From Flavobacteriaceae bacterium (lineage in GTDB: Bacteria > Bacteroidota > Bacteroidia > Flavobacteriales > Flavobacteriaceae): 10,015 nt of DNA. Of the stretch, positions 6,568-10,015 are shown in pieces; position 1 is the first letter of the stretch, and each line of letters begins with the position of its first letter. The notes beneath the pieces are model-generated. The model made no database searches. It was not told where the DNA came from and saw nothing but the letters and a program-made list of their open reading frames with translations. The DNA is taken from NCBI GenBank assembly GCA_008081175.1, contig VMCW01000152.1, positions 1 to 10,015 of the forward strand. The letters run 5' to 3'. A program made the translations under genes and the position numbers.

Positions 6568-6978
6568 ATGAGCAGCACATCAACACCTTCTACAACGCCC
6601 GTTGGCTTATCACCCCTATTAAATCAAGAGATGCTAAGAAACGAATTCAACGGCTGTGTGGGAACACAACTGGTTTCCGAAACAGAAAGTCTGAGGATTT
6701 GGCATCTTGTTTTGAAACCAAATGATCGAATGCCATTTCATAGGCATGTTCACCCTTACTTTTGGACGGTGCATAGCAATGGATTTGCACGTAATTACGA
6801 CTCATCAGGGAAAGTGACTGATGTAGAATACACCATCGGTGATACCCAACATTATAATTTCGAAGGGCCCAACTACATGTTGCACTCCATCGAAAACATT
6901 GGCGATACTACATTAATCTTTACAACTGTGGAGTTCTTAACAAACACAAACTATACATTGAAAGTCACGAAGGATTAG
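6568..6978 (+). CDS. Small single-domain cupin protein
   Basis: This 136-residue protein is predicted to be a double-stranded beta-helix (cupin). Motif 1 is PFHRHVHPYFWTVHSNG (56-72), with His58, His60 and His62 as candidate metal ligands; the motif-2 region is GPNYMLHSIENIGDTTLIF (100-118), with His106. Thus the usual three-histidine metal site could form, while the motif-1 Glu seems absent. No signal peptide or fused domain is seen. Single-domain cupins can be dioxygenases, isomerases or ligand-binding accessory proteins; I cannot assign a reaction. It is transcribed divergently from the GST/MBL/TauE block with a shared 168-bp promoter region, so co-regulation is plausible. The DUF2798 gene follows 70 bp downstream on the same strand. 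Confidence 0.85.
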   Translation: MSSTSTPSTTPVGLSPLLNQEMLRNEFNGCVGTQLVSETESLRIWHLVLKPNDRMPFHRHVHPYFWTVHSNGFARNYDSSGKVTDVEYTIGDTQHYNFEGPNYMLHSIENIGDTTLIFTTVEFLTNTNYTLKVTKD

Positions 6979-6985
6979 CCCGGAA

Positions 6986-7001
6986 GTAGTGCGAACGCTA
7001 C
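6986..7001 (+). other. Small stem-loop between the cupin and DUF2798 genes
   Basis: As plus-strand RNA, GTAGTG-CGAA-CGCTAC forms a 6-bp stem (one G-U pair) with a 4-nt loop, 7 nt after the cupin stop. It is followed by ATTAAAATA, not a U-run, so it does not look like an intrinsic terminator. It might stabilise the cupin mRNA 3' end or be chance. Confidence 0.25.
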
Positions 7002-7048
7002 ATTAAAATACACTGCAAAACATAAGTAAGAAGCAGACGGCACTAGAA

Positions 7049-7306
7049 ATGATCAACAGAAAATATTCAACAATTGTGTTTGGAATACTAGTCTCGATTG
7101 TAATGAGCGGCGTAGTTTCGTTTGTTTCAATCGTTAGTTCACAGACCACAGTTTATGATCCACTTGAGTTCGCATATATTTGGCCTTTGAGTTGGCTCAA
7201 AAGTTGGCTTGTGGCATTCCCTACAATTCTAATTGTAGCACCCGCTGCTCACAAAATTGTCGCATTTGTCACTTATGATCCCAACCATAATTCAAGTTCA
7301 AAATAA
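7049..7306 (+). CDS. DUF2798 family small membrane protein
   Basis: This 85-residue protein has two hydrophobic helices, about 9-30 and 52-74, joined by a short polar loop. The pattern RKYSTIVFGILVS then SWLKSWLVAFPTILIVAPAA matches the DUF2798 plan: N-terminal RY...FG, W-x-x-W-L-x-A-F-P in the second helix, then AP. The family's function is unknown; members are two-helix inner-membrane proteins, often near transporters or stress genes. Translation from the ATG at 7049 has only a weak ribosome site. It follows the cupin by 70 bp on the same strand and is probably co-transcribed. The polar C-terminal tail (75-85, rich in Asn and Ser) is probably cytoplasmic, by the positive-inside rule acting on the N-terminal and loop charges. 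Confidence 0.8.
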   Translation: MINRKYSTIVFGILVSIVMSGVVSFVSIVSSQTTVYDPLEFAYIWPLSWLKSWLVAFPTILIVAPAAHKIVAFVTYDPNHNSSSK

Positions 7307-7635
7307 AATCGCAAATAATTCTCCTGACAAACAAAGTTCCATTAGTAGGGAATGAAATTGACGAAATTTCTACTTAAATTTTGAATAATTGCTAAATTAG
7401 CTTCAATCCTAGTCGGATTTGGAAAGGTGGATAACAGTACTAGCGTCACTCGAGTTTGCAAGTTTAACGCCTTTCATACTTGCAACTTCGGCAGAAAGGC
7501 CACTTTTACAATTGATATTCTAACTAACTTTACTCCCATAAAAAAAGCTCGTAAACCACGTAATGCGATGTAGGATACGACTTACAAAAGCAATCCTTGA
7601 TAATTCTCTTTCAAAGTATGTTCAATAGTTCTTGA
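7307..7635. other. Gene-free 329-bp stretch between convergent genes, with several stem-loops
   Basis: No ORF with a credible ribosome site is present on either strand. The stretch is not featureless. It holds GAAATT...AATTTC (7354-7359 and 7365-7370, 5-nt loop), AATCC-TAGTC-GGATT (7405-7419), and the interleaved arms at 7456-7500 listed separately. None is followed by a U-run in either direction, so I call no terminator. The concentration of dyads could mark an untranslated 3' region, a small RNA gene or a decayed gene. Confidence 0.4.
7456..7500. other. Interleaved inverted repeats with H-type pseudoknot topology
   Basis: Arm TTGCAAGT (7456-7463) pairs perfectly with ACTTGCAA (7478-7485), 8 bp. 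Arm GCCTTTC (7469-7475) pairs perfectly with GAAAGGC (7494-7500), 7 bp. The arms alternate 1-2-1'-2', leaving loops of 5, 2 and 8 nt. That is the order and size range of an H-type RNA pseudoknot; otherwise the stems are simple alternatives that exclude neither arm. It lies in the gap between convergent genes, so it could be transcribed from either side. Function is unknown. Confidence 0.4.
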
Positions 7636-8253
7636 TTACACGCCCTCAAGACTTCGCGATGCAATTACTGAAGGTCTTTTTTTCATTTCTTCGTAATGCT
7701 TCTTGACATTAGCAGGTAGATCCCAACCAGCAATATCCACAGCCCAGAACTCGGTGTAGTATAATGCTGCATCAGCGATGGAAAAGTCACCCATTAAATA
7801 AGTTCTGTTCTCCAACTGCTCATCAACTAATTCAAAGGCATTCAACATTGCTTTTTTTCCGCGCAGTTGCAAATCTGCGTAAGCGTTCGAGTCAGAAAGG
7901 TATGCATCTGGCCGTCTCCACATACGCCAAGATAACATATGCACAGTACCAACGATAAAATCTAAAGTTTCAATAGTACGGATCATACCCTCTGTATCTT
8001 GCGGCAAAAGAGATTTACCAGGGTTCGACAACGCTAACCACATCGCAATTGCGGCAAACTCAGTTATAACACTTCCATCGTCTCTAACCAGCGCTGCCAC
8101 CTTGCCTTTCGGATTCAATGCTTTGTACTCTGGCGATTTCTGCTCACCCTTGGAAAAGTCAACTAATTTTAATTCGTATGGTTTGCCTATCTCTTCCATC
8201 AAAACGTGAATTCCAATAGAGCAAGTTTTTTTGGCATAGCAAAGTGTTGTCAT
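7636..8253 (-). CDS. Glutathione S-transferase, beta-class-like, with an altered cis-proline site
   Basis: This 205-residue cytoplasmic GST has an N-terminal thioredoxin-like domain and a helical C-terminal domain with the SIAD N-capping motif (158-161). The N-terminus, AKKTCSIGIHVLMEEIGKPYEL, has Cys11 where beta-class GSTs have their mixed-disulfide cysteine. The next landmark, usually NPKG-x-V-P-A-L-V, reads NPKGKVAALV: the invariant cis-proline is Ala53 (codon GCA). The following TES/TEG glutathione contact is Thr64-Glu65-Phe66. Both changes lie in the glutathione site, so glutathione binding may be weak or altered and the function may have changed. The start is supported by GGGAG 7 nt upstream. 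It is a lone minus-strand gene between the DUF2798 gene (convergent) and the second TauE/SafE gene (divergent). Confidence 0.9.
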   Translation of the reverse strand: MTTLCYAKKTCSIGIHVLMEEIGKPYELKLVDFSKGEQKSPEYKALNPKGKVAALVRDDGSVITEFAAIAMWLALSNPGKSLLPQDTEGMIRTIETLDFIVGTVHMLSWRMWRRPDAYLSDSNAYADLQLRGKKAMLNAFELVDEQLENRTYLMGDFSIADAALYYTEFWAVDIAGWDLPANVKKHYEEMKKRPSVIASRSLEGV

Positions 8254-8260
8254 TTCACTT

Positions 8261-8265
8261 CTCCC
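8261..8265 (-). promoter_or_regulatory. Strong ribosome binding site for the beta-like GST
   Basis: The minus strand reads GGGAG, 7 nt before the ATG at 8253. It fixes the start and suggests the gene is well translated. Upstream on this strand a perfect TTGACA (8318-8323) has no -10 at normal spacing, and the spacer contains a 5-4-5 dyad AGCGT-CACT-ACGCT (8295-8308). Confidence 0.7.
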
Positions 8266-8457
8266 ATAATTCGGTGCATTTTTGTTGAATACTAAGCGTC
8301 ACTACGCTCAATCACCATGTCAAAAATAAGCATAAGCAGCAACTTTAAAGATCGACGTTATAAATTTTTTTATTAACTATCAAAGTAAACTAAACATGTT
8401 GTTCAATTTGGTCTCCAACTCTAATATGCCAAATATATTCTTGCAGCGAAGGCTCTC

Positions 8458-8501
8458 TGTGTTAACGTTCACTGTTTGTGAATTAGGTAGACATTAACAC
8501 A
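8458..8501 (+). promoter_or_regulatory. Nested inverted repeats upstream of the second TauE/SafE gene
   Basis: An outer perfect 8-bp pair, TGTGTTAA (8458-8465) and TTAACACA (8494-8501), encloses an inner pair, TTCAC (8468-8472) and GTGAA (8478-8482), round a 5-nt loop. The structure ends just before TATAAA (8505-8510), a possible -10, and 46 bp before the carrier's ATG. This is the expected position for an operator covering the -35 region; as RNA it would be a two-part hairpin. The rest of the 293-bp divergent gap (8254-8546) is AT-rich with two very short ORFs that lack ribosome sites. Confidence 0.4.
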
Positions 8502-8546
8502 CTTTATAAAAATTTGATATCCCAATGACTCGCGAGTATTTTACAG

Positions 8547-9380
8547 ATGAATGACTTAGTGACACTGTTCAGCGAATACAGTTTTTTAATTTTTGTTCTG
8601 TTGCTCGCCGGGGCGTCAGTTGGTTTTCTAGCTGGATTGTTCGGTGTCGGTGGTGGTGCAATTTCGGTACCTGCCTTTTATGAAGTGTTTCTTAGGCTCG
8701 GTTACTCTTCAGATCTGGCAATGCCGATCGCTGTTGGAACCTCTCTTGCAGTGATTATTCCTATTTCAATTTCATCGGCACTCGGACACAAACGTAAAGG
8801 CACCCTAGAACCCTACATCTTGAAGGTTTGGGCTTTCCCAATTTTTTCAGGTGTCGCATTTGGTGCAGTGATAGCTAGTTTTGCGGCGCCAAAATTATTT
8901 CAAACTGTTTTTGCAGCAGTATCCGCATTAATTGCTTTCAGATTGCTGACAGGCATCGGCAGAAAAGCTATCGCAGAACAACTCCCTAGTCGCTCAATCA
9001 TGAGTGTTTTTGGCTTCTTTATTGGTCTCCTGTCAGCCATTATGGGCATTGGAGGCGGTGCACTGTCGACAATATATTTAAGTTTATACAATGTTTCCAT
9101 CCACAGAGCTGTTTCAACTTCGGCAGCGGTGGGTGCTATTATTTCAGTCCCAGGGACAGTGGGTTATATAGTAGCTGGCCTTTGGGTTGATGGCCTACCG
9201 CCCGGAAATTTAGGTTTTGTGTCAATACTAACTTTTATAATCTTTATACCTACCTCACTAGTTACAACCAAATTTGGCGTAAAATTGGCACATAAGCTTT
9301 CAAAGCGCTCGTTGGAAATGCTATTTGGTTCGTTTCTTTTGTGTGTCTCGTTTCGGTTTTTTAATGCTATTTTATTGTAA
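8547..9380 (+). CDS. TauE/SafE family membrane carrier (GxGGG type)
   Basis: This 277-residue inner-membrane protein has about eight hydrophobic segments in two homologous halves. Each half opens with the family's glycine-rich motif: GLFGVGGGAISVP (30-42) and AIMGIGGGALST (164-175). A long second segment reads AVGTSLAVIIPISISSALGH (62-81), and its counterpart in the second half is TSAAVGAIISVPGTVGYIVAG (191-211). This is the classic TauE/SafE (DUF81) layout, more canonical than the carrier at 4091-4876 and clearly not a recent duplicate of it. The family exports sulfite, sulfoacetate and other small anions. The ATG at 8547 has only a distant GAG as ribosome site. The malonyl-CoA decarboxylase gene follows 285 bp later on the same strand, so the two may or may not share a transcript. 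The carried anion is unknown. Confidence 0.92.
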   Translation: MNDLVTLFSEYSFLIFVLLLAGASVGFLAGLFGVGGGAISVPAFYEVFLRLGYSSDLAMPIAVGTSLAVIIPISISSALGHKRKGTLEPYILKVWAFPIFSGVAFGAVIASFAAPKLFQTVFAAVSALIAFRLLTGIGRKAIAEQLPSRSIMSVFGFFIGLLSAIMGIGGGALSTIYLSLYNVSIHRAVSTSAAVGAIISVPGTVGYIVAGLWVDGLPPGNLGFVSILTFIIFIPTSLVTTKFGVKLAHKLSKRSLEMLFGSFLLCVSFRFFNAILL

Positions 9381-9665
9381 CGATTATCATCAGCTTACTT
9401 AAATAAAACAACTAATCGCAAAGCGAATCAATTGCTCTATCAATAGTGTTTCTTTGCGCCCAAAATCAAAAATTCTTAATGATTTCTATCTTTTCCACTG
9501 ATTACGGTGTGCTTTCAATAAATTGCAAACCGTCTGTTCAAACTCAAAATCCTAGTGCACAAACACAAGAACAGGTAACCGGTTTTTAACGATTTTAGAA
9601 ATTGTTATTATTAGAATAAGTCTCACTAATAGTAATATTAGCTTGTCGACAACAAAGCATTATTA
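9381..9665 (+). promoter_or_regulatory. Leader region of the malonyl-CoA decarboxylase gene with palindromes
   Basis: This 285-bp gap has no gene. It contains TCGC-AAA-GCGA (9416-9426) after the carrier stop without a following U-run, the palindrome AACCGGTT (9577-9584), and a 6-bp stem CTAATA-GTAA-TATTAG (9626-9641). A second TATTAG copy at 9609-9614 could pair alternatively with the CTAATA arm. Finally there is the perfect 10-bp palindrome TTGTCGACAA (9643-9652), 13 bp before the ATG. That palindrome has the T-x-GT..AC-x-A form typical of GntR/FadR-subfamily operators. TAGAAT (9612-9617) is a possible -10 without a good -35. Regulation by a MatR-like GntR protein is inference. Confidence 0.4.
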
Positions 9666-10015
9666 ATGCTTACTTCGAAGAGCGCTTCAAGATTGGATAA
9701 TGACGTGACTATACTTGCTGATTTACTTCGGACGATTTTTGAACGAAACGAACGCAGATCAAATACAGAGTTTGATCACGATGAAAGATCAATAACCGAA
9801 CTTTGTGACGCTCTTATTACCACGACGAGTGAAACTTCTGCATTAATTATAGCTAATAAAGTCCTCGCTAAATATTCGAACCTTAATGATGATGAAAAAT
9901 TGTCTTTTTTCCAAGATGTGTCTTCACGGATGAGTATCGATCCTGATCGTGTCCGAGAAACGCTCAAGGATTATGAAAAATTGCCATCTCGTGAAACGTA
10001 TGAGAATTTTTCAAA
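9666..10015 (+). CDS. Malonyl-CoA decarboxylase, N-terminal part (cut by right edge)
   Basis: The 116 visible residues match the helical N-terminal domain of bacterial malonyl-CoA decarboxylase, which converts malonyl-CoA to acetyl-CoA and CO2. Recognisable stretches are ELCDALITTTSETSALIIA (45-63), the VLAKYSNLNDDEKLSFFQDV segment (66-85), and IDPDRVRETLKDYEKLPS (91-108). These follow the family pattern LC-x-AL...GE-S, then YxxL...FF, then PD-x-x-V...Y-x-x-x-P. The C-terminal GNAT-like catalytic domain with its His and Ser lies outside the window, so activity cannot be judged. The frame is open to the edge. The ATG at 9666 lacks a clear Shine-Dalgarno; a GTG at 9705 preceded by GGA is an alternative start. 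Such genes usually neighbour a malonyl-CoA synthetase and a dicarboxylate transporter, which may lie to the right. Confidence 0.85.
   Translation, partial: MLTSKSASRLDNDVTILADLLRTIFERNERRSNTEFDHDERSITELCDALITTTSETSALIIANKVLAKYSNLNDDEKLSFFQDVSSRMSIDPDRVRETLKDYEKLPSRETYENFS

Noticed and set aside
8318..8323. Perfect TTGACA on the minus strand upstream of the beta-like GST
   Set aside because: No -10 box lies 16-18 nt downstream; the nearest (TAGTAT) is 23 nt away, so I do not call a promoter.
8317..8376. Plus-strand 19-residue ORF in the GST/TauE divergent gap
   Set aside because: No ribosome site, no recognisable composition, and it overlaps the presumed GST promoter.
8396..8497. Plus-strand 33-residue ORF in the same gap
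   Set aside because: No Shine-Dalgarno before its ATG, and it runs through the nested inverted repeats; a leader peptide cannot be excluded but is unsupported.
9416..9426. TCGC-AAA-GCGA hairpin after the second TauE gene as a terminator
   Set aside because: The stem is only 4 bp and no U-run follows, so an intrinsic terminator is not supported.
9776..9967. Minus-strand open frame of 63 codons near the right edge
   Set aside because: It is antisense to the well-matched N-terminal domain of malonyl-CoA decarboxylase.

Overview
The window looks like part of an AT-rich (by eye about 40% G+C, not counted) proteobacterial genome, most likely a marine-type alphaproteobacterium. The basis is indirect: a NitT/TauT-type ABC importer, nu- and beta-type glutathione S-transferases, TauE/SafE carriers, a DUF2798 protein and a bacterial malonyl-CoA decarboxylase. 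There is no rRNA, tRNA or other phylogenetic marker, so this placement is inference. I found no insertion sequence, CRISPR array, tRNA, phage gene or convincing intrinsic terminator.

Layout. A long minus-strand block runs from 6399 down through the left edge. In transcription order it encodes a nu-class/YfcG-like GST, an MBL-fold metallohydrolase (4-bp overlap with the GST) and a TauE/SafE carrier (15 bp later). After a 151-bp gap come a beta-hydroxyacid dehydrogenase-family enzyme and a Gfo/Idh/MocA oxidoreductase (8-bp overlap). After a further gap of 99-114 bp, depending on the start chosen, come an ABC ATPase, a permease and a second permease cut by the left edge. Divergent from this block, a small cupin and a DUF2798 membrane protein lie on the plus strand (6568-7306). 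A gene-free stretch follows (7307-7635), then a minus-strand beta-type GST (7636-8253). Divergent from that GST are a plus-strand second TauE/SafE carrier (8547-9380) and the 5' end of a malonyl-CoA decarboxylase gene cut by the right edge.

How the genes may work together. The minus-strand block reads like an uptake-and-degradation locus. The importer brings in a small anionic or heterocyclic compound, two NAD(P)-dependent dehydrogenases oxidise or reduce it, the GST and MBL hydrolase process a thiol conjugate or ester, and the TauE/SafE carrier exports a sulfite- or sulfonate-like anion. The substrate cannot be read from the sequence, and the three sub-blocks may be independent transcripts. 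The right end belongs to malonate/malonyl-CoA metabolism.

Most interesting items: the coupled GST-MBL-TauE trio; a beta-type GST that has lost the fold's conserved cis-proline; interleaved complementary arms with H-type pseudoknot topology in the convergent gap near 7456-7500; nested inverted repeats upstream of the second carrier; and a perfect 10-bp palindrome of GntR/FadR type just before the malonyl-CoA decarboxylase start.
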